Positions 36,705 to 46,084 of a stretch of DNA of 64,000 nt are shown here, one piece after another. The notes below the pieces were generated by a model. The model was given only the letters and a program-made list of their open reading frames with translations. It had not been told where the DNA came from and ran no database searches. Every line of letters begins with the position of its first letter. The first letter of the stretch is position 1. A program made the position numbers and the translations under genes. Source of the stretch: Paulinella micropora (taxonomy: Eukaryota > Cercozoa > Imbricatea > Euglyphida > Paulinellidae); NCBI GenBank assembly GCA_019918135.1, contig WBZZ01000708.1:1-64000 (forward strand), written 5' to 3'.

Positions 36705-38290
36705 CGACCCCCTGGCACCGCACGCGGGGGGCAGCTTGCTCGGCCACTCAAAGCAAGTTTTGTTCTCTTATATTCTTAGAAGTTCACTTTTGTGCGCCCC
36801 CCAGCCCCCCTGTGCGGTGCCACCCCCCGCCCCGAAACCCGGGCCGCGCCCGCACGCAGCGGAGAATTCCCGCTGCCCTAGAAAGCGGCGCCCGCAGAAC
36901 CGGGCAAATTTTCGTGCACTTTTGCTTGTCAGCAAAGTTTCACGGGTGCAGCGCACGCGGGGGGCTGCTTGCTCGGCCACCCAAAGCATTTTTGTTCTCT
37001 CTATCTTTTAGAAATCACTTTTGTGCGCCCCCCAGCCCCCCTGTGCGGTGCCACCCCCCGCCCCGAAACCCGGGCCGCGCCCGCACGCAGCGGAGAATTC
37101 CCGCTGCCCTAGAAAGCGGCGCCCGCAGAACCGGGCAAATTTTCGTGCACTTTTGCTTGTCAGCAAAGTTTCACGGGTGCAGCGCACGCGGGGGGCTGCT
37201 TGCTCGGCCACCCAAAGCATTTTTGTTCTCTCTATCTTTTAGAAATCACTTTTGTGCGCCCCCCAGCCCCCCTGTGCGGTGCCACCCCCCGCCCCGAAAC
37301 CCGGGCCGCGCCCGCACGCAGCGGAGAATTCCCGCTGCCCTAGAAAGCGGCGCCCGCAGAACCGGGCAAATTTTCGTGCACTTTTGCTTGTCAGCAAAGT
37401 TTCACGGGTGCAGCGCACGCGGGGGGCTGCTTGCTCGGCCACCCAAAGCATTTTTGTTCTCTCTATCTTTTAGAAATCACTTTTGTGCGCCCCCCAGCCC
37501 CCCTGTGCGGTGCCACCCCCCGCCCCGAAACCCGGGCCGCGCCCGCACGCAGCGGAGAATTCCCGCTGCCCTAGAAAGCGGCGCCCGCAGAACCGGGCAA
37601 ATTTTCGTGCACTTTTGCTTGTCAGCAAAGTTTCACGGGTGCAGCGCACGCGGGGGGCTGCTTGCTCGGCCACCCAAAGCATTTTTGTTCTCTCTATCTT
37701 TTAGAAATCACTTTTGTGCGCCCCCCAGCCCCCCTGTGCGGTGCCACCCCCCGCCCCGAAACCCGGGCCGCGCCCGCACGCAGCGGAGAATTCCCGCTGC
37801 CCTAGAAAGCGGCGCCCGCAGAACCGGGCAAATTTTCGTGCACTTTTGCTTGTCAGCAAAGTTTCACGGGTGCAGCGCACGCGGGGGGCTGCTTGCTCGG
37901 CCACCCAAAGCATTTTTGTTCTCTCTATCTTTTAGAAATCACTTTTGTGCGCCCCCCAGCCCCCCTGTGCGGTGCCACCCCCCGCCCCGAAACCCGGGCC
38001 GCGCCCGCACGCAGCGGAGAATTCCCGCTGCCCTAGAAAGCGGCGCCCGCAGAACCGGGCAAATTTTCGTGCACTTTTGCTTGTCAGCAAAGTTTCACGG
38101 GTGCAGCGCACGCGGGGGGCTGCTTGCTCGGCCACCCAAAGCATTTTTGTTCTCTCTATCTTTTAGAAATCACTTTTGTGCGCCCCCCAGCCCCCCTGTG
38201 CGGTGCCACCCCCCGCCCCGAAACCCGGGCCGCGCCCGCACGCAGCGGAGAATTCCCGCTGCCCTAGAAAGCGGCGCCCGCAGAACCAGG
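36705..38290. repeat. Tandem array B, about seven units of 231 bp
   Basis: TGTGCGCCCCCCAG recurs at 36790, 37022, 37253, 37484, 37715, 37946 and 38177. The exact period is 231 bp, and the inner copies are identical or nearly so. The first and last are diverged at their outer sides. Each unit has a C-rich half and an AT-richer half (TTTTTGTTCTCTCTATCTTTTAG). Because 231 is divisible by three, frames stay open on both strands, but no start or poly(A) context supports translation. The array abuts the 3' end of primase-helicase 2. Confidence 0.95.
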
Positions 38291-38541
38291 CGAATTTCTG
38301 TACGCTCTTTTTTGAATGGCAAACAAGATCCGGAAGTCCGGCCAAGGGTCTGTGAAAAGGGATTGTGCGCGAAGAATGAAAGGACACAATCCTTTTCCTT
38401 CCCCCCCCCCCCCGCGCGAGAGTCTTCTCTGCCCGCACAGGGGCCTTTCTGTACGTACTAGCAACCTGTATGCGGGAGTGCAGAAGAGGAGTTCTGCGCA
38501 TGTAAACTAATGAGGTATGAACATTACATTTTCTTTTCTTT
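38291..38541. other. Spacer between array B and primase-helicase 2
   Basis: Contains a C13 run at 38401-38413 and a unique segment. No gene is seen. Confidence 0.3.
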
Positions 38542-41500
38542 TCAGAAGCTGTCAGAAGCTGAAATGGAGAAAAGAAATAATTTAATTTTAGTACAAGACA
38601 AGAGCTGTATAATCTCCGGCAGTTTCATAAAAAAACAGCCGTGATGTGAAGTGCGTTTTGTTCTCTTAATCACAGTAATCCCCTGCGGGGGGTAGGCGGA
38701 GAGTGTGCTTTCATCTGCAATTCGAAAGGCGTCTATGCCCTGCACCTTGTCGGGTTTCAATTCGTATCGTGAAAAGGTTTTGCCGCATTCTTTGAATTGC
38801 CCATCACGACGCCCTGGGTTTACTTTTCGAACTAGCTGACATGGCAGCATAGCTCGAAGAACCAGTGCACTCTGACTGATCGCGTGCTGAGCAGGCAGAG
38901 TCTTGTGTGGGCAGGCTTGGAGCAGCTCGGTGACATAGCGACCAGGTTTCCACTTTGCTACGATTCGTGGCAGCGTCTCCAGTATCCGACGCAGACAACT
39001 TGTGATAGCAGGCAGATTCAAGTCTAGCGTTGTAAGCCCGAGTCCCTCAGGATGAGCCCCTCTTTGTATGTCTAGGGTAAGTGCTCTAAGAAGACTAGCA
39101 ACAGCCGTCGCGACGGGCAGGATGACTTTGTGCTGATCGAAGAGAGCAACGAAGCTGCCTGGTTTGTGCTCTTGCTGGCATATCTCATGCAGATTGAATT
39201 CTCGTAGGAGCTTGAGCAGACGGCAGCGGGGGGCAAAGTCTGTCTGTTCGCACTCTCGTACCGTGTCCCAGTCTGGTCGTAAGTTGGGAAACGAGAGTGC
39301 GAAAGCAAACAGAGATTTCTTGTCAGTGTGCAGTTCCTGTGCAACCTCTGGGTTACTGGAGCGGAGAGTGCGCTCCTCCTCGTTCAGCAGTCCGCTGGAC
39401 AGACGCTTGGCTTCTTCCCCGATCTGCTCTTGTGTGAGTAAGTCCTCCTCCTCCTCCTGCTCTTGGTTTTCACTGGTCGGGTCAGACTCTGTCACGGGCT
39501 GTTGGTGCCGCGCGTTGTAGGCTGCGACCAGTCTTCGCTCGGTTTCTGTGCGGCTCTCCAGGCGTTGCTCCTTGGCAGTGCGCAGGCCAGCTAGTAGCTC
39601 GGCCTGCTCCGTCCTGGCAGCTTCTCTCATCGCGTCTTGCTGCTTAGTTTCCTCCGGTGTTTGTGCGGTCTCTTGTAAATGGTCTTCAAGCAGGAAGTCG
39701 TGCCGAGCCTTGGCAGGCGGGAGGCGAAGCTTGGAGTAGTCCACAAACGCAAGGTTGTGCATTCCCATTTGTTTGAGAAACCAGAGAAGCTCACGCAGTG
39801 CGTGGTTTCGGCTTCGTGCAGCCGCAAGTGTGTTGTAAGAAGCACAGAGTGCCAGCCAGCCATCTGCTTTGCGCCAGTGCATGTTGTCTGCTGTGAGAGT
39901 GTCGGCAGCCCAATCGGTGTGAACTCCGTAGAATTTCTCAGTGGCCACGGTGTGCCTTTCTTCGCGGTCGATGCTCTTGCGGATCTGGGCCAGGGTGTCG
40001 GGACCCCTGGTAGAGTGGCTCTTGGGTCGGGAGACACAAATGTGCCACGAGTTGTGCCGGAGAAACCTCACTCGTCCTGCCATTTGAATGTAGTTGAGCA
40101 TGGGCACCTGGTTGTTACTGATGTAGCTAAACATCGCCGAGAAATACTGAGCGGAAAAATCAAAGCCCACGGTAAGCACGCTGGTGAAGATCACGACATC
40201 TACTTTCATCCATTCTTGGACTATCTGTTTGTGCGTGCGCTGGAAATCAGAGAGCCGCTCACTGCCTTGGTGGTAGATCAGGACCTTGATGCCCAGAAAT
40301 TTGGTCTTGAGTTTGCGTTTGAGCAGGCGGGCGTGGCGCTTCGTGCCGTGTGCAATGGCAACTCTCTCCCCTCGGGAGAGAGCGAGCTCAAGGGCTCGGT
40401 GAATGCTCTTGGAGCCGCGGTGGATGAAGGTCTTTCTTGGCATGTGCTGAGTGTGTGTATTTATGTAGAAGATGGTGTTTTGGGGAGTGGCGCGCCCTCC
40501 GTGGTTGAAGTCGTCGACCACGGAGGGCGAGTTGAGGATTTCCTGTAAAACGCGAATGGTTTTCTGGCCTAAGAAAGCATCCATGGCTATCACGCAGAGA
40601 CTGCTTTGAAGCACGCGTGCGAACATAAGAGCGTTTTTCTGGTTGAGGTTTCCTTTGCATAGCCCGGCAGTGACGTTAAAGAGAGTGGATTCGCTCTCGT
40701 CCAGTACCACTAAGTCGAACGGGGCTTTGCCGATGAGCTTGTGTAATGATTCATACTGGTACACGACTTTGTGAGGGTCTCGCTTGCTTGATTTTTTGGC
40801 CAGATCCTGGTAGAAGTCGATCTTGATGCCCGCCTTTTTCAGCGCCAGCTCGAGCCGGTGGTGCAGGCTGGCATTGAAAGTTATTCGGGGGCCTATCATG
40901 AGACAGCGGAACGCGCGGGTCCGAGAGCGGCGCAGCTTGGACAGGGCTTGTATCTCCTGCGCGGAGAAGAAGTCGTCTGGGTTGTGACCCTCGATACCGA
41001 GCAGAAGGCGGGCTAACGCCTCTGTTTTACCTGTCCCCATGCACGCCCGCAGGAAGACAAGGCGTGTGCCTTCGGGCAGGGCTAACTTGCGCACCCAGCG
41101 CGAATCATATTCCACTGTCATAGCCTCTGGGTCCCTCCCAAAGTCGTGCGCCTGCTCTCCGCCCTCGTAGACTTGGTTCTCGTAATGTGGAAAGAGAAAG
41201 CGGAAACCGCCCGGCTTTTGTGCGCGCAGCTCAGCTTCAGCGATGTCGGATGCGGACGCGTCGGGGTCTAGTTCTGGGCGGCGGCAGCGGGTGGGCGGGT
41301 CGGCCAGACGACGCTTTTTGCGCCTGGGCGGTCGCCCAGGCTCCGCCTTGATCTCTTTTTCCTTGGCCTCACAGGCCGCGCACTGTTGCAGCCACCAGGC
41401 GAAATCATCGCGGCAAATGCGCCGGGTCGCGTCCGTGCAGTCAGGGCAGGGGACTGTGAAGATATCAGAGTAGTGGTATTGCGCGGGGCGGGGGGGCTCG

Positions 41501-43875
41501 GCGGCCTGCGTTGGAACTTCCTGCTCTTTGTCGTCCCCTGCCGCTTCTTCGTTTCCTTCGTCAGCCCCCGCGTTGTCTTGCTGGTCGTTTTCTGTGTCTT
41601 CCTGTTCACTGTCGTCGTCGTCTGCTGTTTCCGCCGCTGCCGCCGCCTGTGCGCCAGGCCGCCCGCGGCGGCTTGGCACAGAGGGGTCTTTAAGCGAACC
41701 TGCGACTTGGATGTGCTTGAGGGCATCGTAGCAGTGCTCAGGCCAGCCCGCCTCGTGCAGGAGTCTCTGCAAGTCATCGAAGTGCTCGGAGATGAGATGG
41801 GGCAATAGCTGTGCCTCGAGCTCAGCTCGTTCAAAGGCATCGAGCTCTCCCGCACCATCTGATATCCGAACCCGCGCGGTGTCATCCGATTCCTCGGCGA
41901 GCACGGGTTCCTTGTGATCGTCCTCGCTGGGCGTGGCCAAGGATGAGGACGAGGACGAGAAGGAGGAGGACACAGAACACGACCATGAGGAGGAGGAGGA
42001 GGAGGAAGAGGATGAATTGCTGGCAGCATCGTCATCGTCGGTCGTGTGGTCTCCGTCGTCTATGTCGCTCATTCTGTCAGCCTGATTGGTAACAGGCGAG
42101 TTGTCGTCGACAGGGTCGTGCCCAGCGAGGACGGCGGAGCCTGTCGACGACGACAAACTGCTGGAAGAAGAAGAGGAGCTGCTGGAAGAGCTGCTGGAGG
42201 TGCTGGAGGATGTTAGCAGCCGGTCGCGTTGCTCTGCCCAAGGCGCAAACAAGTTGCCGATCAGGACCGATTGCTGGGCCCAATTGTGCGCGGCGCGGCA
42301 ACGCGTGCCATGGCATCGGTAGAAAACGTTTCCGTTAACTCCTAGATACAAGAATGCATTGTTTTTCTTGTGGAACATGCATTTCTTCTGCTCATCCACG
42401 ACGGTAGCAACGCTATCGCTCCCATCGGCGTTGCCGATGGGAGCGCCGCGGCGTCGTCTGCGCTGAACTTCGTGGAAAAGGCACAGACGCCCTTGCTTAT
42501 CATGGGCCGTTCTAACTACAAAGAGTTGATTGCCAGTTTTTTGGTCCTGCTGAACTGAAACTTGGGAGGTTCTGTCGCCCCACTCCGCCAGCAGCAGCCT
42601 AAGCTTCTTGAGAATAAGCTGTTGCTGTTCGTGAATGATGGCGGGCGGAACAGCACACTGCCCAGCCCGCTGCCCAGCCCGCTGGCGCGGGCTGGAAAGG
42701 GGGGCAGGGGGGGCTCGGGGGGCAGCATGCCCCCCGGGTGGTATGGCACCTGCTGGGACGTAGACGGTGGCGGGTCCGCGTGGAGAGTGATTGGGGCAGT
42801 GCACCAACCAATCTTCATAGCTGGGCAAAGGATGTGGCTGCGCACCTGCTCGCAGGAGATCGGGTATTTTTTGTGAGCCTGGCAAGCGCCAGCAGCGGTT
42901 TTTGGTGTATACAGCAGGGTCGATCATGTGGCCTGTGTTCTTGGGATGTTGGTAGAGAGGCAAGCTAGTGTCGATGCGAAGCTCGAGGACCAGATCACTC
43001 AGCTCGCTAGCGACACCAGCTTGCCTCTCTACAGCCTGCGCTAGCGGGCTGGTCAGTGTGCTGGTAGTGGTAGGCGACGGAGACGTGGTGGTGACTGTTT
43101 GCGCGCTGGCGCAAACGGTCGCGCTGGCGCGCGCTGGAGGGGAGGGGGGCAGGGGGGGCATGATGCCCCCCGTGGAAAGAAGGAGGTCCTGCGTGCGCGT
43201 GGAAGCGGCTGTCCCGCAGAGGCCGGGGGGCAGGCTCTCTGCAGGCGTCCGACGGGAGCCGTAGCCGCTAGCGAGGTTGGATGTTCGTTGCATGAGCCAA
43301 TGTTTGACGAAAGCCCCCGCGTCGTGGACGCTTTCAAAGACAACGTTGGCAAAAGCGACATGGAACGAGTTTTTGTACCATTGGGAATCGCAAGGTCTGC
43401 CTAGATTAATGGTGTGCATTTCGTCGGCGCCAGCCGAGGCTAGGCCGAACTGGGCGAGGGACGCGCGCACGGCGCCCTGCAGGGCGCGCAGACGCCGCGC
43501 AGCGCTAGGGTCAGCTTCTCCCTGCGAGTACCACTCCAAGTCAAAGTAGAGGGCACACTGCCCCTGTATGATGACGAAAAAGCTGCGCTCCATCGGGTTG
43601 ACGCAGCGGTAGATGTCTTCGTAAAAGGTCCTGGGGTCCGGACAGGAGCCGAACAGGTGGCGCTCGGACAAGCCGGGCCGCCCTTGCGCGTCTGCGGTGG
43701 GAGGTAACATGAGCTTGTAAAAGAACTGGTGGTTCTGGGCCTTGCCCTCGGCGAAACAAGCCTCTGACGGGTAGGAATTGGCGCCGCCCGACTCGAACAG
43801 AGAGACGGGCCTGGGCAGCCCCCGCGTCAGCAGGACCCTGCGGGGCGCCCGCCGTGACTGGGCGGCCGCCGCCAT
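38542..43875 (-). CDS. Primase-helicase 2 (PrimPol-like AEP + UL9-like helicase)
   Basis: 1,777 aa, uninterrupted. PrimPol-like core: LYFDLEWY (D112, E114), KNSFHV (S170, H172), and IDPAVYTKNRCWRLPGSQK near 318-336. A UL52-type zinc motif is at about 499-526 (CMFH...YRCHGTRC). A Ser/acidic linker runs from 555 to 800 and a C4 ribbon from 810 to 835 (CPDC...CAAC). Helicase: GTGKT at 947-951, VVLDESEST at 1057-1064, and MAGRVRFLRHNSW near 1270. The C-terminus ends with the TFSRYELKPDKVQG signature. Such fusions pair primer synthesis with unwinding; the UL9 family recognises origins. Two palindromic elements and two long hairpins are translated within it. The ATG MAAAAQ lies directly after a G tract. 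Confidence 0.9.
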   Translation of the reverse strand: MAAAAQSRRAPRRVLLTRGLPRPVSLFESGGANSYPSEACFAEGKAQNHQFFYKLMLPPTADAQGRPGLSERHLFGSCPDPRTFYEDIYRCVNPMERSFFVIIQGQCALYFDLEWYSQGEADPSAARRLRALQGAVRASLAQFGLASAGADEMHTINLGRPCDSQWYKNSFHVAFANVVFESVHDAGAFVKHWLMQRTSNLASGYGSRRTPAESLPPGLCGTAASTRTQDLLLSTGGIMPPLPPSPPARASATVCASAQTVTTTSPSPTTTSTLTSPLAQAVERQAGVASELSDLVLELRIDTSLPLYQHPKNTGHMIDPAVYTKNRCWRLPGSQKIPDLLRAGAQPHPLPSYEDWLVHCPNHSPRGPATVYVPAGAIPPGGHAAPRAPPAPLSSPRQRAGQRAGQCAVPPAIIHEQQQLILKKLRLLLAEWGDRTSQVSVQQDQKTGNQLFVVRTAHDKQGRLCLFHEVQRRRRRGAPIGNADGSDSVATVVDEQKKCMFHKKNNAFLYLGVNGNVFYRCHGTRCRAAHNWAQQSVLIGNLFAPWAEQRDRLLTSSSTSSSSSSSSSSSSSSLSSSTGSAVLAGHDPVDDNSPVTNQADRMSDIDDGDHTTDDDDAASNSSSSSSSSSSWSCSVSSSFSSSSSSLATPSEDDHKEPVLAEESDDTARVRISDGAGELDAFERAELEAQLLPHLISEHFDDLQRLLHEAGWPEHCYDALKHIQVAGSLKDPSVPSRRGRPGAQAAAAAETADDDDSEQEDTENDQQDNAGADEGNEEAAGDDKEQEVPTQAAEPPRPAQYHYSDIFTVPCPDCTDATRRICRDDFAWWLQQCAACEAKEKEIKAEPGRPPRRKKRRLADPPTRCRRPELDPDASASDIAEAELRAQKPGGFRFLFPHYENQVYEGGEQAHDFGRDPEAMTVEYDSRWVRKLALPEGTRLVFLRACMGTGKTEALARLLLGIEGHNPDDFFSAQEIQALSKLRRSRTRAFRCLMIGPRITFNASLHHRLELALKKAGIKIDFYQDLAKKSSKRDPHKVVYQYESLHKLIGKAPFDLVVLDESESTLFNVTAGLCKGNLNQKNALMFARVLQSSLCVIAMDAFLGQKTIRVLQEILNSPSVVDDFNHGGRATPQNTIFYINTHTQHMPRKTFIHRGSKSIHRALELALSRGERVAIAHGTKRHARLLKRKLKTKFLGIKVLIYHQGSERLSDFQRTHKQIVQEWMKVDVVIFTSVLTVGFDFSAQYFSAMFSYISNNQVPMLNYIQMAGRVRFLRHNSWHICVSRPKSHSTRGPDTLAQIRKSIDREERHTVATEKFYGVHTDWAADTLTADNMHWRKADGWLALCASYNTLAAARSRNHALRELLWFLKQMGMHNLAFVDYSKLRLPPAKARHDFLLEDHLQETAQTPEETKQQDAMREAARTEQAELLAGLRTAKEQRLESRTETERRLVAAYNARHQQPVTESDPTSENQEQEEEEDLLTQEQIGEEAKRLSSGLLNEEERTLRSSNPEVAQELHTDKKSLFAFALSFPNLRPDWDTVRECEQTDFAPRCRLLKLLREFNLHEICQQEHKPGSFVALFDQHKVILPVATAVASLLRALTLDIQRGAHPEGLGLTTLDLNLPAITSCLRRILETLPRIVAKWKPGRYVTELLQACPHKTLPAQHAISQSALVLRAMLPCQLVRKVNPGRRDGQFKECGKTFSRYELKPDKVQGIDAFRIADESTLSAYPPQGITVIKRTKRTSHHGCFFMKLPEIIQLLSCTKIKLFLFSISASDSF
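40496..40527. repeat. Intragenic hairpin in primase-helicase 2
   Basis: CCCTCCGTGGT pairs with ACCACGGAGGG across 10 nt, between helicase motifs. Confidence 0.75.
42417..42444. repeat. Intragenic 12-bp hairpin in primase-helicase 2
   Basis: GCTCCCATCGGC and GCCGATGGGAGC around GTT, encoding GAPIGNADGS. Confidence 0.85.
42659..42738. repeat. Composite palindromic element in primase-helicase 2, site 1
   Basis: Duplicated CCCAGCCCGCTG, the AGCCCGC...GCGGGCT hairpin, then GGGGGGCAGCATGCCCCCC. Read as GGHAAPRAPPAPLSSP. Confidence 0.85.
43119..43172. repeat. Composite palindromic element in primase-helicase 2, site 2
   Basis: GCGCTGGCGCGCGCTGGAGG followed by GGGGGGCATGATGCCCCCC; read as GGIMPPLPPSPPARAS. 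An 8-bp hairpin GTTTGCGC/GCGCAAAC sits beside it at 43098-43117. Confidence 0.8.
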
Positions 43876-44114
43876 TTTTTGTGTATGTGGGGGGGGGGGG
43901 GGGGAGAGGGGGGGGGGGGGATTTTGCTCTTAAAGACTCTCTTAATTTTGCAGGGAAGAAAGGAGACAGAAAGAAAAGCAAGGTCTGTCCCCTTTCCCTA
44001 CCTTCCCCCTCCCCCCTTCTGTCTCTCTCCTCCCCTTCCCCCCTCCCTCGCCTCTTTCTTGTCTCCCTCTCTCCCCCTCTTCCCCCCTCTTTCCCCCCCT
44101 TTCTTTTGGAAGTT
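43876..44114. promoter_or_regulatory. G tract and polypyrimidine promoter of primase-helicase 2
   Basis: G runs of about 14 and 12 at 43889-43920 lie 15-45 nt upstream of the minus-strand ATG. Beyond them, 43984-44105 is almost pure C/T on the plus strand (purine on the coding strand). Confidence 0.45.
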
Positions 44115-45076
44115 TTAGCATAGAAAGAGAGAAACGTCTTCTTTAATAAAAATACAGGTTTTGATCGGTTTTAGCTCGGCCCGCTGGAGCGGGCTGGAGG
44201 CCCGAGCAGGGGGGTTCGGGGGCAGCATGCCCCCGCGGCGTACCTTGGCGAGCTCCGCCTGGCCCAAGAGCGAGGTTGGAACCAGGTTGACAAACGCCGC
44301 CACTCGCAGCCAGGGGGTGGTCGGGTCCGGGGGCTTGGGGGCGGTAGTGCGTGCTGGTATGTTAGTGTGCGTCACCGCCGAATCAAACAAGAGCACAGAC
44401 CCAGCCCGCTGGCGCGGGCTGGAGGCCCGAGCAGGGGGGGTTCGGGGGGCAGCATGCCCCCCGCGGCGAAGCCTCCTGTCTCGAAGCTAGTGTCGGTCAG
44501 GCAGAGCATGCCCTGCAGGCAGCGACGGCCGCTCAGCGCCGGTGCGGGCGTGGCGCCCTTGTCCATGTGTGGCCAGGCGTCCTTGGTCTTGTACGCCGGA
44601 TTGTATTTAAAATCACGGAAAACGCTGCAGGTGTCAAAGCTGCTGAGGCAGGGCTCCTCGGGCTGTACGCCCAGGGCGCGTTGGAAGACGTTGGTGCGCC
44701 ATACCAACTGCCGGGCCTCCCACATAAACCGGCCGTGCTGGATGCCTGTCTTGTTGTCCTTGATAATACCTACTGAGTTTATGCCCGGCCAGTTGCTGTT
44801 GGTCCAAGTCTCGGGGTCGCGCGGGTCGATGAGCGGGTTTATGCGCCTTAAGTCGGCATTCAACAGTTTGAGCAGCGAGGCGACCTCGGTTGGCGAGATG
44901 GCGTTCTCGATCACGCAAAAGCCCTGCTTGTCAAACTCCGCTAGCCACGCCTGGTGGTCGTCTAGTAGCAGACCGTTCAGGTATGGTTTGATGACGTCTT
45001 CACGCGCGAGCTCCTGCAGGTAAGTCCCTGCAGGGCCCAGCTTGGCCCTTTTCTGACGTCCCGCCGGCTCGGTCAC
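44115..45076 (-). CDS. Phytanoyl-CoA dioxygenase-like 2OG-Fe(II) oxygenase
   Basis: The N-terminal part has a PhyH-like opening (DKQGFCVIENAISPTEV) and a PHMDKG motif with the H-x-D iron ligands. The final part has LLFDSAVTHTN, which would give the distal iron-binding His. Enzymes of this family hydroxylate small molecules or proteins using 2-oxoglutarate and oxygen. A composite palindromic element (44401-44463) separates the two parts, and a second lies near the 3' end. As read, the gene appears interrupted, with about one break. No ATG precedes the conserved region in frame; the open frame begins near a GTG at 45074-45076, so the start is unresolved. Confidence 0.7.
44178..44236. repeat. 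Composite palindromic element at the oxygenase 3' end
   Basis: GCCCGCTGGAGCGGGCTGG hairpin, GCAGGGGGGTTCGG, then GGGGGCAGCATGCCCCC. Reads as GGMLPPNPPARAS. Confidence 0.85.
44401..44463. repeat. Composite palindromic element inside the oxygenase gene
   Basis: The fullest copy of the family: CCAGCCCGCTGGCGCGGGCT, GGAGGCCCGAGCAGGGGGGG, TTC, GGGGGGCAGCATGCCCCCC. Reads as GGMLPPEPPLLGPPARASG. Confidence 0.9.
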
Positions 45077-45118
45077 TACTGAGAAAAAGGTTTCTTTTAA
45101 TAAAAAACGTGACTTACT

Positions 45119-45781
45119 TTATAGTCTTCGGCGCCGGGGGGGAAGGGGGGAGGGGGGGAGGGCCGGGTGCTTTTTTCTGCGGTGTCTTTGTAAAATGTAG
45201 TTGGCGTAATAAAGCTTGTCGCAGTCTTGGCAGGCGTAAGGCCTCACGAGCGTATGCTTCCGCCGCGTGTGCATGGTAAGGAGGTATTGATTAAAAAAGC
45301 CTTGTCCGCAGAAGTCACAAACCCAAAGCTTTGCTGCCAAATGCACGCGCTCGACGTGAATCCGCAGCTGAGACGGAACAGGGAAAGTGCGCGGACAGTG
45401 CTGGCAAGTAAAGGGCTTTTGTCCCGTGTGTCTTCGCAGGTGCAGCGCGCGTGCGCTGGCAATCGGAAAGCTCTTGGTGCAATGTGGACAGGGGAAAGGT
45501 CTTTCGCCGGTGTGCATGCGTCGCCGGTGGACGGTGAGGTCGCAGTTTCGTGCGAAGGCTCGGCCGCAGTCTCCACAGACATGTTTCTTTCGTTGTGTGG
45601 CAGCGGTGGTGGTGGTGGTGGTGGTGGGAGGCGGGGGGCCGCCCCCAGCCTCCCCGCCGGAGGCTGGAATTAGTAGCGGAGGGAGCTCCGTCAGGTGCTC
45701 GAGATCCGTCAGGGGCGCAAGCTCTGCCAGGGACTCGAGCTCGATCTGGAGCCAGTATTCGGGTGTGAGTGACGTCTCCAT
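45119..45781 (-). CDS. Five-finger C2H2 zinc-finger protein
   Basis: 220 aa. An acidic, Leu-rich N-terminus (LQIELESLAELAPLTDLEHLTEL) could be an activation or interaction segment. After a Pro/Thr linker there are five C2H2 fingers: CGDCGRAF...HRRRMH, CPHCTKSF...HLRRH, CQHCPRTF...HVERVH, CDFCGQGF...HTRRKH and CQDCDKLY...HRRKKH. The first two linkers are TGERPF and TGQKPF. The C-terminus is basic (PPRRRRL). Fingers are unlike those of the 145-2013 protein, so this is a separate family and probably a DNA-binding transcription regulator. METSLTPEYW was chosen as the start, after a G/C tract at 45850-45868. ATTAAA lies just past the stop. Confidence 0.75.
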   Translation of the reverse strand: METSLTPEYWLQIELESLAELAPLTDLEHLTELPPLLIPASGGEAGGGPPPPTTTTTTTAATQRKKHVCGDCGRAFARNCDLTVHRRRMHTGERPFPCPHCTKSFPIASARALHLRRHTGQKPFTCQHCPRTFPVPSQLRIHVERVHLAAKLWVCDFCGQGFFNQYLLTMHTRRKHTLVRPYACQDCDKLYYANYILQRHRRKKHPALPPSPLPPRRRRL

Positions 45782-45901
45782 CCTGCCGACACTCTCAGCG
45801 GGCTTTTCAGCCCGTTTCCAGCGGGCTAAAAGAGAGAGAGACACTGTGAGGGGGGGGAGCACCCCCCCCTTCACCCTCCCTGTGGTTGCGTGTGTACATC
45901 T

Positions 45902-46084
45902 TTATTTATTCAATAAAGACTTTTGTACTTTCTTTGCGCACCCTTTGTACAGCACGTCGTTTTCTTTGGTAGAAAAGATGACTACTTCGAGTGGCTTGCC
46001 TTTGTGTCCGCTTTTTTCCAGCGCGGCGGCACACAGCCTTTTCATCTCTGCCTCTTTACAGGCGTGTTTGCTGATGGCCGTCAT
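45902..46084 (-). CDS. Small unknown protein, start unresolved
   Basis: The ATG shown gives 60 aa ending VLYKGCAKKVQKSLLNK. The same frame stays open upstream to about 46318 with protein-like sequence (SYYPPESVVVFWLHKTGQ, LDIRIDSTSRKDAK) but no ATG. The product may therefore be about 135 aa, with a non-AUG or spliced start. The stop is embedded in AATAAATAA, strong support for a real 3' end. Not recognised. Confidence 0.5.
   Translation of the reverse strand: MTAISKHACKEAEMKRLCAAALEKSGHKGKPLEVVIFSTKENDVLYKGCAKKVQKSLLNK

Noticed and set aside
36812-38461. 549-aa frame made of a 77-residue repeat across array B
   Set aside because: The array period is divisible by three, so an open frame is automatic. 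Equally open frames exist on the other strand, and there is no start or 3' signal context.
39679-40548. 289-aa plus-strand frame inside primase-helicase 2
   Set aside because: Antisense of the helicase domain. The same shadow appears opposite the helicase remnant near 36234, which shows it follows the minus-strand homology.
45080-45118. GTAAGT...TTTTTCTCAG on the minus strand as a tiny intron before the oxygenase
   Set aside because: It would be only about 39 nt and lies after the stop of the preceding gene, so splicing would not supply a start codon. The match may be chance.
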